Shown here: positions 9,520 through 18,080 of the stretch, piece after piece
Position numbering within the stretch: position 1 is the first letter of the stretch
Layout of the letters: every line of letters begins with the position of its first letter
IMG/VR virus record: IMGVR_UViG_3300032050_011077
Span: 1-60,158 of that record
Strand: one strand, 5' to 3'
DNA length: 60,158 nt
Source of the DNA: a virus
Program-made: the position numbers and the translations under genes
The notes under the pieces: model-generated
What the model saw: only the letters and a program-made list of their open reading frames with translations
Told to the model about the DNA's origin: nothing
Database searches by the model: none

Positions 9520-10389
9520 ATGGAATTTAATAAAGAATATTTTAGTTCACCATATTACTTCTATATCAAAGAGGGGAAGCAAGATATTTCTGTATATTTT
9601 AGTGTTTCTAATACATTAACTGAAGCCAGAAAAAAAGATGAAGTTGTTAAATTCGACAAGAAAGATAAAAAAGAGGTTGAAAAAACAATTTCAAAAATTC
9701 AAAAAGAAAAAAAATTAAAAAATAATTCTGACGTTAAAAAAACTTTAAATAAGAAAAAAGACGAATTAGAAGAATTAGTTGATTATGATGGAAGTTTTTT
9801 AAGTTCTAAAATTCCAATTTTTAATCCTTATCTTTCACCAAAGAGTACAATGGACCAGGAGGTTGTTGCAACAAGACAAACAAACAATCCTGTTACTCGT
9901 GGATATCGTGTATATTGGGGTGAGGGTGAGGAAGAAACTGACGAGGTAATTAATGAAACTGACTTTTCAGATGCATTTGGATATGAAGAAACAAAAGACA
10001 AAAATGGCCCTGAAACTTTCAAAACATTTGTTAAAGAGTTAGGTTTAGATAAAGAAGAGGCGGCTGAAAGAACAAGACAACAAGGTAAAGAACCTGACGC
10101 TAAAAAACATAGACAAAAATTAGAAAGAGTTCCCAAAAAAATTAAAAAACAAAAAGGTTTTATTGATAGAATGACTATTTCTGAAAAAGAAAATTTGGAA
10201 GAAGAGAAAAAAGAAATGATGAAAAAAATGGTTGAAGATATAGTTCTTAAGAAAAAATCAGGTGACAAAGAAATGGGTAAGAAAAGTGGGTTGAGTAAAG
10301 TCCTTATGAAAAATTTAGAAAATATTAAAAAATTGGCCGACAAAGAAGGTATTGAAATAAATGACTTGGTTAAAATACTTAAGAAATGA
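9520..10389 (+). CDS. Highly charged hypothetical protein, likely late/structural
   Basis: 289 residues, extremely rich in Lys and Glu (repeated KKDKKEVEKT, KKKKDELEEL), with predicted long helices at residues 40-90 and 200-289. Between them lies a more ordered piece, TNNPVTRGYRVYWGEGEEETDEV. No family recognised. It leads a unit of five overlapping or abutting genes (ATGA overlap with the next) behind a late-type motif. A scaffold, head-core or DNA-binding structural role is possible, but only the context supports it. Confidence 0.6.
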   Translation: MEFNKEYFSSPYYFYIKEGKQDISVYFSVSNTLTEARKKDEVVKFDKKDKKEVEKTISKIQKEKKLKNNSDVKKTLNKKKDELEELVDYDGSFLSSKIPIFNPYLSPKSTMDQEVVATRQTNNPVTRGYRVYWGEGEEETDEVINETDFSDAFGYEETKDKNGPETFKTFVKELGLDKEEAAERTRQQGKEPDAKKHRQKLERVPKKIKKQKGFIDRMTISEKENLEEEKKEMMKKMVEDIVLKKKSGDKEMGKKSGLSKVLMKNLENIKKLADKEGIEINDLVKILKK

Positions 10390-10802
10390 ATAGTGAAATG
10401 TATGGAAATACATACGAGGTTCCTCACAACGTATTATCGTCTTTAGAAAATTTTAAAGACGAAAAAACTATTCATAATATTTTTACAAATGGATTTTTAA
10501 CATATCAAAATATGAAGAAAATACTTCATGATATTGATAATGGTAAATTTGGTAATAAAGATTTAAGTACTTTAAAATCATTTATAACACAAAATTTAGA
10601 TTCAGATAGAGGAAGTATTAAGAGACAAAAAAGAGATGCTTCGGATTCAGGAATGCAAAACCAATATTTATCAACACATAGAAAAGATAATGTTAGGGAT
10701 TTAAACAGACCTTCTAAAAGTCATCACTCTATTTATGAAGATTACAATAAAGAAGTTGTAGATAATTTAAAAAGAATAAACGAAATAATGAAAAAATTAT
10801 AA
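10386..10802 (+). CDS. Small charged hypothetical protein
   Basis: 138 residues, basic and helical, with no recognised motif. The start ATG overlaps the upstream stop (ATGA) and the next gene begins 4 nt after its stop. Sequences such as RLKRDAS-like basic stretches (KRQKRDASDSG) and a helical C-terminus (NLKRINEIMKKL) are visible. Function unknown; co-expression with the neighbouring late genes is inferred. Confidence 0.6.
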   Translation: MNSEMYGNTYEVPHNVLSSLENFKDEKTIHNIFTNGFLTYQNMKKILHDIDNGKFGNKDLSTLKSFITQNLDSDRGSIKRQKRDASDSGMQNQYLSTHRKDNVRDLNRPSKSHHSIYEDYNKEVVDNLKRINEIMKKL

Positions 10803-10806
10803 AATT

Positions 10807-11100
10807 ATGGCATCAAAAGTTCCAATAGATTTAAACCAACCAGATAATACTTTAAGTGCTATTGCCGAAAAAGTTAGAAAAGACTTGGTTACAAGAAATG
10901 ATTATAAATCAAATGCTAATGAATATGGTGTAACTAATCCTGACGCTATCTCTGATGGTGACGGTAAAGGAAGAGGAACAGGAGTATTTTTAGATATATT
11001 TAATGGTGGTACATCTACAGACCAAGTTACTAAAGTTGATAATATTAAACTAAACAAATACAGTTCAAAAAATCCTTATAATTCACCTTCAACAGAATGA
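10807..11100 (+). CDS. Small hypothetical protein, Gly/Asn-rich
   Basis: 97 residues. A short helical N-terminal part (NTLSAIAEKVRKDL) is followed by a Gly/Asn/Asp-rich, probably disordered tail (SDGDGKGRGTGVF, SSKNPYNSPSTE). No family recognised. Overlaps the next gene by 4 bp (ATGA). SAIAE resembles a T4-type prohead-protease site (IAE), but this is weak. Confidence 0.55.
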   Translation: MASKVPIDLNQPDNTLSAIAEKVRKDLVTRNDYKSNANEYGVTNPDAISDGDGKGRGTGVFLDIFNGGTSTDQVTKVDNIKLNKYSSKNPYNSPSTE

Positions 11101-11489
11101 AGCTTTACAACGTCATAAAACAACTTATTTTTGAAGCAAGTAGTGAAGAAATTACTAATGCAATAAAAAATAGAAATGTTGCAATAATTTACTATGACGG
11201 AGAAGATAACGGTGGTAAGGGACTTCGTGTTATTGAACCTTTTTGTTACGGAACATCAAAAAGAGGTAACAAAGTAATAAGAGCATGGGAAAGAGAAGGT
11301 GCTTCACACACCGCAACAATAGGTGACCAACCATTACCAGGTTGGAGATTATTTAGGGTGGATAGAATTGGAAGCTTTTCATCTGACCCACGTGAAAAAT
11401 TTGATGTAATAAGACCAAATTACAATCCTGAAGATAAAGGAATGGTCGGATTAAGAGTATGTACAAAATTTGAATTAGAAAATGAATGA
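11097..11489 (+). CDS. Stand-alone WYL-like domain protein with capsid-targeting-like N-terminus
   Basis: 130 residues. From residue 18 the sequence follows the WYL beta-barrel pattern: AIIYYDG, GLRVIEPFCYG, NKVIRAWEREG, then PGWRLFRVDRIGSFS. The R-x-(F/L)-R-x-D-R-I core of WYL ligand-binding domains is clear. There is no DNA-binding HTH, so it is not a normal WYL regulator; known WYL domains bind nucleic acid or nucleotide ligands. Residues 1-13 (MKLYNVIKQLIFE, then Ala-Ser) strongly resemble the T4 internal-protein targeting peptide (MKTYQEFIAE-Ala). It starts inside the upstream stop and overlaps the next gene by 8 bp. Packaging in the head is inference. Confidence 0.65.
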   Translation: MKLYNVIKQLIFEASSEEITNAIKNRNVAIIYYDGEDNGGKGLRVIEPFCYGTSKRGNKVIRAWEREGASHTATIGDQPLPGWRLFRVDRIGSFSSDPREKFDVIRPNYNPEDKGMVGLRVCTKFELENE

Positions 11490-12054
11490 TTTAATGCAAA
11501 AACTAATGTTGTCTAAAGAAATTATGAATAGACACGACGAAATGGACAAGGGAAGTTCATCTAAAAGGTCATCATCAACTCAACAATTAGTTAGAGAATA
11601 TGATGAGGCTCCTATACCCGCAACTTATAATATACCACAAGAATTTTTAGCACAAGAACAACCAAAAGCAGTTGCCCCAAAAGTTATGACAGAAGATAGA
11701 ATAAAAAATTCTAAACTACCTGACGCAATCAAAAGATTGATGATGGAACACCCAATAGACCAACCACAACAATATCAGGCAACAATTTCAGATGATGTTA
11801 TTGAAAAAGCCGCAAGACTAATGGGTAATAACAAAACCCAAGTTGCAGAATCAAAAAAACAAGAACCATCATACACATCTAACGGATTATCTGCGTCGGA
11901 TATTAAAAAAATTGTAAGGGAAACGGTTGAAGAAGTTTTAAGTGAAAATGGACTTCTTGTTGAGTCTTCTCAAAAATCAAATGAAATTATGACTATCAAA
12001 GTAGGTAAACACATTTTTGAAGGTAAAATTTCAAAAGTTAAAAAAGTTCAATAA
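11482..12054 (+). CDS. Hypothetical helical protein, last gene of the late unit
   Basis: 190 residues. The N-terminus is charged and Ser-rich, and a Pro/Gln-rich middle (IPQEFLAQEQPKAVAPK) is probably disordered. A helix (ASDIKKIVRETVEEVLSE) precedes a short beta C-terminus (IMTIKVGKHIFEGKI). The VEEVLSE-Asn segment resembles the (L/I)xE sites seen in other late proteins here, though it is internal. No family recognised. Followed after 22 nt by a strong terminator. Confidence 0.6.
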   Translation: MNDLMQKLMLSKEIMNRHDEMDKGSSSKRSSSTQQLVREYDEAPIPATYNIPQEFLAQEQPKAVAPKVMTEDRIKNSKLPDAIKRLMMEHPIDQPQQYQATISDDVIEKAARLMGNNKTQVAESKKQEPSYTSNGLSASDIKKIVRETVEEVLSENGLLVESSQKSNEIMTIKVGKHIFEGKISKVKKVQ

Positions 12055-12076
12055 AATTAAATACACTAAAAATTTT

Positions 12077-12102
12077 GTCCTCCTTGTGAGGACTTTTTTT
12101 TT
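12077..12102 (+). terminator. Rho-independent terminator after the small late unit
   Basis: GTCCTC-CTTGT-GAGGAC hairpin (6 bp) followed by nine T residues. It separates the late unit from the glycosylation operon. Confidence 0.9.
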
Positions 12103-12109
12103 GTTATAG

Positions 12110-12140
12110 TTGAATTATAAATGTCTTTCTATTATCTTTT
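12110..12140 (+). promoter_or_regulatory. Possible host-type promoter of the glycosylation operon
   Basis: TTG (12110) and TATCTTTT (12133-12140) are 20 nt apart. The Bacteroidetes consensus is TTTG-N17-23-TAnnTTTG, so the last G is missing. The box ends 5 nt before the ATG at 12146, leaving almost no leader, so the match is only suggestive. Confidence 0.35.
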
Positions 12141-12145
12141 AGATT

Positions 12146-13360
12146 ATGAAAGAAAAAATTAAAGTTTTAGTTATCCCTTCTGACACTACAGGTGTTGGAA
12201 GATTTAGGTCAATCACTCCTCATACTCATTTACAATCAAAATACGGTGAAGATTTTCATGTTGATATTGAATTCAACCCTGATTTGACTAATATAAATTA
12301 TTTTAAGGATTATCAAATAATTCACTATCACCGTTCTCTTGGTCAAGATATGGATAAGTCAGTACAAATAGTACCGATTCTTAATTCTTTGGGCATTATT
12401 ACTATCTGTGATTTAGATGATTACTGGTTACCTGGCAAAGAACATCCTCTTCATCAGTTGATTGTACAAGAAAAAATACATGAAAAAATTATTGCAAATT
12501 TAAAAGTTGCTCAATATGTAACTACAACAACTGAGTTATTTGCGGATGAAATACGTAAATACAATAAAAATGTTGTAATTTTTCCAAATGCAATTGACCA
12601 AAATGAAGCTCAATTTAAAGAACCTACTGAAGAATCTGATTTAGTTAGAATTGGTTGGTTAGGTGGTTCATCTCACTTACATGATTTAAAACTTCTTGAC
12701 GGTATGGTTTCAAAACTATCAGACATACAAAAAAATCTTCAATTTGTTGTTTGTGGTTTTGACACACGTGGTATGATGACAGAAATTAATCAGGCAACTG
12801 GAGAACAAACAAGAAGACCAATTAAACCACACGAAACTGTATGGTATGATTACGAAAAGATTTTTACAAACAATTACTCAATTGTTACACCTGAATATAA
12901 AAAACATTTAGAACTTTTTGTTCAAACACCTTACGAAAATGAACAAAACCAACCATACAGAAGAGTTTGGACAAAACCTGTTACATCTTATGCTCGTAAT
13001 TATTCAAAATTTGACATATCTTTGGCACCAATTAAACAACATATGTTTAACAAAGTAAAATCACAACTTAAAGTTATTGAAGCAGGTTTTTATAAAAAAG
13101 CATTAATCGCCAGTAACTATGGGCCATATACTATTGATTTAAAACACGCAATGAAAAATGGTGAATTTACTGATGGTAACGCTCTTTTAGTTGATGACGC
13201 AAGAAATCATAGTGATTGGGCTAAATATGTTAAAAAATTGGTTCAAAACCCAAATATGAGAATTGACATGGGTGAAAGATTATATGAATATGTTTCACAA
13301 AGATATAGTTTAGATGTAGTAACAAAAACAAGAGCAGAATTTTATAAATCAATCGTATGA
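12146..13360 (+). CDS. GT-B glycosyltransferase
   Basis: 404 residues with two Rossmann-like halves. The N-terminal half starts KIKVLVIPSDTTGVGRFR and includes CDLDDYWLPG and VTTTTELFADEI. A middle PNAID stretch marks the domain hinge seen in GT4-type enzymes. The C-terminal half starts VRIGWLGGSSHLHDL and has the typical late-domain pattern KVIEAGFYKKALIASNYGPY, with the conserved Glu that contacts the donor nucleotide. It probably moves a sugar from a nucleotide donor in the cytoplasm. First gene of the roughly 19-kb sugar operon; overlaps the next by 4 bp. Donor and acceptor cannot be told from sequence. Confidence 0.8.
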   Translation: MKEKIKVLVIPSDTTGVGRFRSITPHTHLQSKYGEDFHVDIEFNPDLTNINYFKDYQIIHYHRSLGQDMDKSVQIVPILNSLGIITICDLDDYWLPGKEHPLHQLIVQEKIHEKIIANLKVAQYVTTTTELFADEIRKYNKNVVIFPNAIDQNEAQFKEPTEESDLVRIGWLGGSSHLHDLKLLDGMVSKLSDIQKNLQFVVCGFDTRGMMTEINQATGEQTRRPIKPHETVWYDYEKIFTNNYSIVTPEYKKHLELFVQTPYENEQNQPYRRVWTKPVTSYARNYSKFDISLAPIKQHMFNKVKSQLKVIEAGFYKKALIASNYGPYTIDLKHAMKNGEFTDGNALLVDDARNHSDWAKYVKKLVQNPNMRIDMGERLYEYVSQRYSLDVVTKTRAEFYKSIV

Positions 13361-14055
13361 TAAAACACCCATTACACAAAATTTTATTTATTGACATTGA
13401 AACTGTCGGGGTTTCAAGTAACTATGAAAATTTTAAAAAGGATTATCCTGAACTTCATTTCCAATTTATCAATTATTTAGATTGGTTTCAAAAAAGGTTT
13501 CCTGAAGACGCTGAAAAAAGTATTGATGAAATTTTTGTTAATCGTGCGGCTTTAGTTCCTGAGTTCTCAAAGATTGTTTGTGTTTCAGTAGGATTTCTTG
13601 ACCCAAAGGGTGACATTAAAAAACAAAGTTTTTTTAACTCAGATGAAAAAGTATTACTTACAGATGTAAACACATTGTTAAATCGAGTTGATAAGTTAGG
13701 TTTTATCCTTTGTGGACATAATCTTAAAAACTTTGATATTCCTGTATTGGCAAAAAGAATGTTAGTTAATGGTATTTTACCATCATCTATCCTTCCATCT
13801 TACGATACTAAACCTTGGGAGATTAAAGCAATTGATACAAAAGAAATTTGGCAATATGGACAATTTGGAGCAATAAGTTCATTAGAACTAATGTGTGTAT
13901 CTCTTGGTGTTGAGACTTCTAAAAATATGGAAGTCACGGGAAATAAAGTTCACAACGCATTTTGGAATAAAAACAAATACCAAGAAATCCAAGATTATTG
14001 TGAGAAAGATGTTGAAGTACTAATTAAAGTTTTAATAAAATTAACAAATTTATGA
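13357..14055 (+). CDS. DnaQ/PolB-like 3'-5' exonuclease
   Basis: 232 residues with the DEDD exonuclease motifs: ILFIDIETVG (Asp-x-Glu), LCGHNLKNFDIPVL (HN..FD), and a C-terminal YCEKDVEVLIKVL with the final Asp. Such proteins cut single-stranded DNA from the 3' end and are often called predicted 3'-5' exonuclease related to the PolB exonuclease domain. No polymerase domain is present; the phage polymerase has its own exonuclease. ATGA overlaps on both sides place it inside the sugar operon together with dUTPase, so a nucleotide or DNA pair is embedded here. Confidence 0.85.
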   Translation: MIKHPLHKILFIDIETVGVSSNYENFKKDYPELHFQFINYLDWFQKRFPEDAEKSIDEIFVNRAALVPEFSKIVCVSVGFLDPKGDIKKQSFFNSDEKVLLTDVNTLLNRVDKLGFILCGHNLKNFDIPVLAKRMLVNGILPSSILPSYDTKPWEIKAIDTKEIWQYGQFGAISSLELMCVSLGVETSKNMEVTGNKVHNAFWNKNKYQEIQDYCEKDVEVLIKVLIKLTNL

Positions 14056-14636
14056 GTGAAAAATTTAATTTTGCAAGAGAATTAGAAGAATTAAAAAAAT
14101 TGGTTGATGACTTTAGTCAATTACAGGAACAAGAATTAAATGATGAATTAGGGTTCGATATTAAGGAATTTGAGGATGCAAATCAATTTATTGGGGATGG
14201 AAAAATTACAATAAATTTTGTTTCAACGAATGAAAAAGAATTGAATTACGCGTACGAATCAGACAGTGGATTTGATTTATACGCAAATGAAGAAGTTAAA
14301 ATACCTGCATTTGGTAGGGCTTTAGTTCCAACAGGTGTTTCAGTTGATTTACCCCAAGACTTTGAGATACAAGTTAGGTCAAAGAGCGGTTTAGCCATCA
14401 ATCAAGGGTTAATGGTTTTAAACTCCCCAGGAACTGTAGATGAAGGTTATACTGGTGAAATTAAAGCCATTATTTTTAATACAAACAACCATGAATTTGT
14501 GATAACAAAAGGTATGAAAGTCGCTCAAGCGGTAGTTGCAAGATGTATTACAGGTAGATGGGTTAATTTGAAAAAAGTAGATAAAATAGAAGAAAAAGAT
14601 AGAGGTAGTAAAGGTTTTGGGAGTACAGGGATATGA
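14052..14636 (+). CDS. dut: dUTP pyrophosphatase with N-terminal extension
   Basis: 194 residues; classic trimeric dUTPases have about 150. All five motifs are present: ESDSGFDLYA (1), VRSKSGLA (2), SPGTVDEGYTGEIKA (3, with the substrate-binding Asp130 and Tyr133), KGMKVAQAVV (4) and RGSKGFGSTG (5, the P-loop-like tail). It turns dUTP into dUMP, keeping uracil out of DNA and supplying dTMP synthesis, which suggests the phage DNA contains thymine. The first 50 residues are an acidic helical extension with no known motif. Overlaps the exonuclease and the next glycosyltransferase by 4 bp each. Confidence 0.95.
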   Translation: MSEKFNFARELEELKKLVDDFSQLQEQELNDELGFDIKEFEDANQFIGDGKITINFVSTNEKELNYAYESDSGFDLYANEEVKIPAFGRALVPTGVSVDLPQDFEIQVRSKSGLAINQGLMVLNSPGTVDEGYTGEIKAIIFNTNNHEFVITKGMKVAQAVVARCITGRWVNLKKVDKIEEKDRGSKGFGSTGI

Positions 14637-16138
14637 TAACAATAATATACTCAACACATAAAGACGAAAATTATAATAAAAAATTTAAACAACATTTATT
14701 AGAAAGTGTTGATTTGAAAAATGTTCAAATATTAGAATACCAAAACAATAATCAATATTCGTTGGCTCAAATTTATAATAGTGGAATAACAGAATCAAAT
14801 TATGATATTGTTGTTTGTTGTCATAATGATATTAAATTAGAAAAAGGATGGGGTAAAAAATTATTAAGAGATTTTGAAGAAAATCTTGATTTTGGTATTT
14901 TAGGTAAGGCTGGTTCATGTTATTTTCCTAAATCAGGTGTTTATTGGGAAAATATGCACAATACAATGGTCGGTCATGTGTATCACCAACCTGAAGGTCA
15001 ACCAAAGTGGATTAGTAAATACTCGGCCAAATTACCTAAACCAATACCAGTTGTCACATTAGACGGATTATTTTTATCGTTTAATAAAAATAAAATAAAA
15101 CACACATTTGATGAAACTATTGGTAAATTTCATTTTTATGACCACCCGTTTTGTTTGAGTAATTTTTTGGATGGTGTTAAATTAGGGGTAACTTTTTCAT
15201 TCGATATTACACACCAATCTGTTGGTCAACCAAACCATGAATTTTATAATAGTAAAATTACATTTTTAGAAAAATACGGACAATTTTTGCCTATTGTAAT
15301 TTATCCCGAAATTTATATCCCAAGAATACAAAGAAAACCAATAAAAATTGATGGTAAAGTTGCAATTATTATCCCACATAAAGATAATTTTTCTTTATTA
15401 AAAAAATGTATTTTATCTTATTTTGATAATTGTGATGAAACTATTTTTGATATTTTTGTTGCGGATACGGGTTCTTCTAAACTTGAAAAAAAAGCTATTA
15501 AAAATTTTATATTTAATTATTCAAATATAAAGTTGATTGAATATGATTATTATAATTTTGCAAAAATTAATAATGATGTAGTTAAAAATCATTTATTTAA
15601 CGAACATACGTACATTTTATTTAGTAACAATGATATTGAACTTTTAAATGATGTGATTTATGGTATGTTAAAAATACATAAGACTATTCCCGCAGTTGGT
15701 ACTGTTGGTTGTAGATTACATTTTAAAAATAAATTAATCCAACATGATGGAGTAATCATTGTAAGTGATAAAGAAAATAAAATTCAAATGCACCATAGTG
15801 GTATTAATTCTCATTATAACTTTCAAAATCAAATAAAAAAAGTACCAATCACTACAGGTGCTCTTATGATGGTATATAGAAAGGTTTTTGAAAAATTAAA
15901 TTATTTTAATGAATCATATACTGAATGTTTTGAAGATGTTGAATTTAATTTAAAATGTTTGATAAATGGATATACTAATTATTTAGATGGTAATTTAGTA
16001 TCATATCACTATGAAAGTCAAACAAGAAATTTAAATTATGATAAAAATGAAAGAGTGATTGAAGATTATAAAAAAACATTATCGCCTTTTATTTCAAACA
16101 ATTTTAATAAATTACAAAAATTTATATTATCAATCTAA
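14633..16138 (+). CDS. Two-domain GT-A glycosyltransferase
   Basis: 501 residues with two glycosyltransferase family 2-like domains. Domain 1 (about 1-225) starts MITIIYSTHKDENY and has VVCCHNDIKLEKGW and the VTLDGLFLSF pattern of StrF-like enzymes. Domain 2 (about 240-501) starts KVAIIIPHKDNFSLLKKC, with VADTGSS, SNNDIELL as a DxD-like site, TGALMMVYRK and ECFEDVEFNLKC (the ED acid pair). Both should use nucleotide-sugar donors with a metal. Start and stop overlap both neighbours (ATGA, TAATG). May add two sugars in sequence. Confidence 0.85.
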   Translation: MITIIYSTHKDENYNKKFKQHLLESVDLKNVQILEYQNNNQYSLAQIYNSGITESNYDIVVCCHNDIKLEKGWGKKLLRDFEENLDFGILGKAGSCYFPKSGVYWENMHNTMVGHVYHQPEGQPKWISKYSAKLPKPIPVVTLDGLFLSFNKNKIKHTFDETIGKFHFYDHPFCLSNFLDGVKLGVTFSFDITHQSVGQPNHEFYNSKITFLEKYGQFLPIVIYPEIYIPRIQRKPIKIDGKVAIIIPHKDNFSLLKKCILSYFDNCDETIFDIFVADTGSSKLEKKAIKNFIFNYSNIKLIEYDYYNFAKINNDVVKNHLFNEHTYILFSNNDIELLNDVIYGMLKIHKTIPAVGTVGCRLHFKNKLIQHDGVIIVSDKENKIQMHHSGINSHYNFQNQIKKVPITTGALMMVYRKVFEKLNYFNESYTECFEDVEFNLKCLINGYTNYLDGNLVSYHYESQTRNLNYDKNERVIEDYKKTLSPFISNNFNKLQKFILSI

Positions 16139-17025
16139 TGGAAGAGAAAAAATTAAAAATTTTATTTGGGTGTCTTTTATACCGAGACTTCACAGGTTCT
16201 GAAATGTATGTATTTGAACTTTGTAAAAATTTAGTTAAAAACGGACATGATGTTAGTGTAGTTTCACCTTCAATAGAAGGTCCAATAAGATACCTATCAG
16301 AATCATTAGGAATTAAAGTTTACGATTTCAACAATGCCCCTGTTCATGAAAATTTTGATATAATACACGGACAACATTATCCTGTTGTTGAAATTTTGGT
16401 ACACGCATTCCCAAACACACCAATAATTACAACAATTCATTCTGAAGTTATTGAATTAGAAAATCCAGTAATTTCTCCAAATATTAAAAAATACATCTGT
16501 ATAAGACCTGAAATTAAACAACATATTATTAATAATTTTAAAATTGATATTAATTCAACTACAATTATTTATAACCCAATAGATGAATCAAGATTTAATC
16601 AAAACAATACTGAAAATTCTAACTCAGTACTTTTTGTCGGTACTATAGATTATTTACGTAAAAATTCAATTTTTGATATTTCAGATTATTGTGAAAAAAA
16701 CAATAAAGAACTTTGGTTAGTTGGTAAAAACCACTCAAATTATTTGAATGAACTAACAACTAAACCACATGTTAAATACTTTAGTGAAACAAGTTCTGTT
16801 GAGGAGTTCACAAAAAAATGTGGTGAAACTGCGGGTATATTATTGGGTAGAACAACTATTGAAGGATGGATGTGTGGCAAAAAGGGTTGGATTTATAATA
16901 TCAATAGTAATGGGAATATTATTGATAAAAAATTACACGATGTCCCTGAAAATATTGGTCAATTTGAATCGTCAAATGTTTGTAAAGAAATAACAAACGA
17001 ATATATTAAAATATTAAATCAATGA
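16138..17025 (+). CDS. GT-B glycosyltransferase, compact
   Basis: 295 residues, shorter than most GT4 enzymes (about 350-400). N-terminal Rossmann half: KILFGCLLYRDFTGSEMYVFELCKN, then IIHGQHYP and IITTIHSE. Hinge: IYNPIDESRF. C-terminal half: VLFVGTIDYLRKNS, LWLVGKN, AGILLGRTTIEGWMCGKKGW, where the Glu in TIEGW takes the place of the usual donor-binding E-x7-E. Function is presumably sugar transfer in the same glycan pathway. It starts inside the previous stop (TAATG) and overlaps the epimerase by 4 bp. Confidence 0.8.
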   Translation: MEEKKLKILFGCLLYRDFTGSEMYVFELCKNLVKNGHDVSVVSPSIEGPIRYLSESLGIKVYDFNNAPVHENFDIIHGQHYPVVEILVHAFPNTPIITTIHSEVIELENPVISPNIKKYICIRPEIKQHIINNFKIDINSTTIIYNPIDESRFNQNNTENSNSVLFVGTIDYLRKNSIFDISDYCEKNNKELWLVGKNHSNYLNELTTKPHVKYFSETSSVEEFTKKCGETAGILLGRTTIEGWMCGKKGWIYNINSNGNIIDKKLHDVPENIGQFESSNVCKEITNEYIKILNQ

Positions 17026-18080
17026 AAAAAACAATCATAACTATCACCGGTATTAGACCCGATTTTATAAGAATGTCTGAAATTTTTAAAAAATTAGATA
17101 ACAATTTTAATCATATATTAATACACACAGGACAACATTATGATAAAATGTTATCTGATGTATTTTTTGATGAGTTATCAATACGTAAACCTGATTTTAA
17201 TTTAGAAATCGGCTCAAAGGGAAAAGAACATTTTCACCAACAGGCAGATTTATCTGTCAAAATAATTGACTTAATCCGTAATGAAAATATAAATCCTGAT
17301 TTAATAATTTTTTTAGGTGATTCAAATTCGGCTTTAGCATCGGTACCTCTTAAAAAAGAGGGGTATAAAATTGCCCACATTGAGGCAGGTATGAGGTCGG
17401 GTGATAAAAGAATGCTTGAAGAAATTAATAGAATTGTTTGTGACCATTGTAGTGACCTTTTGTTTGTTTATCATGATAATTACAAAGAAAAATTGATTAG
17501 AGAATCAATTAATCCAAAATCAATTTATGTTGTAGGAAATACAATTAAAGAGGTTGCAAATAAAATAGAATTAAATAAATCTAAAAAAAATAATAAAATA
17601 ATTTTAGATATTCATAGACCTGAAAATTTTAATAGTAAGGAACGTTTAAAAAACATATTAAACTATGCTAATATTTGTTCCCAAAGATTTGGGATACCTG
17701 TTGAAATGTTATCATTTAAAAGAACTATTGATAAAATATCCGAATTTAATTTAGATTTAGAAAATATTAAAGTAATTGATTTATTATCTTTTAAAAATTA
17801 TATAAATGAAATGTACCATTCTAAGTTTATAATTTCAGATTCAGGTACAGCTCAAGAAGAACCTTGTTTATTTAATACTCCAGTTATTGTCCCAAGAGAT
17901 TTTACTGAAAGACCTGAATCGGTTGAATCTGGATGTTCATATATGATTAATGTAAACGAATTAGATGTTTCGTGGATTGAGTCATTTAATTATCTATCAA
18001 ATTATAACTCAAACACAGATTGGTTAGGAGATGGTAAAACATCCGACAAAATTATTGAAATATTAAAAGAAAAATTATGA
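17022..18080 (+). CDS. wecB: UDP-N-acetylglucosamine 2-epimerase (WecB-like)
   Basis: 352 residues; non-hydrolysing 2-epimerases have about 370. It starts KKTIITITGIRPDFIRMSE, with HTGQHYDKMLSD. Catalytic region: FLGDSNSALAS (Asp), HIEAGMRSGDKRMLEEINR (two Glu), IHRPENF (His) and SDSGTAQEEPCLF with the EE that binds UDP. The enzyme interconverts UDP-GlcNAc and UDP-ManNAc. Homologues also act as the last step of UDP-L-FucNAc or UDP-L-QuiNAc synthesis, which fits the RmlC- and RmlD-like genes downstream. Overlaps both neighbours by 4 bp. Substrate inferred. Confidence 0.92.
   Translation: MKKTIITITGIRPDFIRMSEIFKKLDNNFNHILIHTGQHYDKMLSDVFFDELSIRKPDFNLEIGSKGKEHFHQQADLSVKIIDLIRNENINPDLIIFLGDSNSALASVPLKKEGYKIAHIEAGMRSGDKRMLEEINRIVCDHCSDLLFVYHDNYKEKLIRESINPKSIYVVGNTIKEVANKIELNKSKKNNKIILDIHRPENFNSKERLKNILNYANICSQRFGIPVEMLSFKRTIDKISEFNLDLENIKVIDLLSFKNYINEMYHSKFIISDSGTAQEEPCLFNTPVIVPRDFTERPESVESGCSYMINVNELDVSWIESFNYLSNYNSNTDWLGDGKTSDKIIEILKEKL

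Noticed and set aside
9828-10427. 199-residue minus-strand ORF
   Set aside because: It is antisense to the Lys-rich late gene; composition reflects the AT-rich complement.
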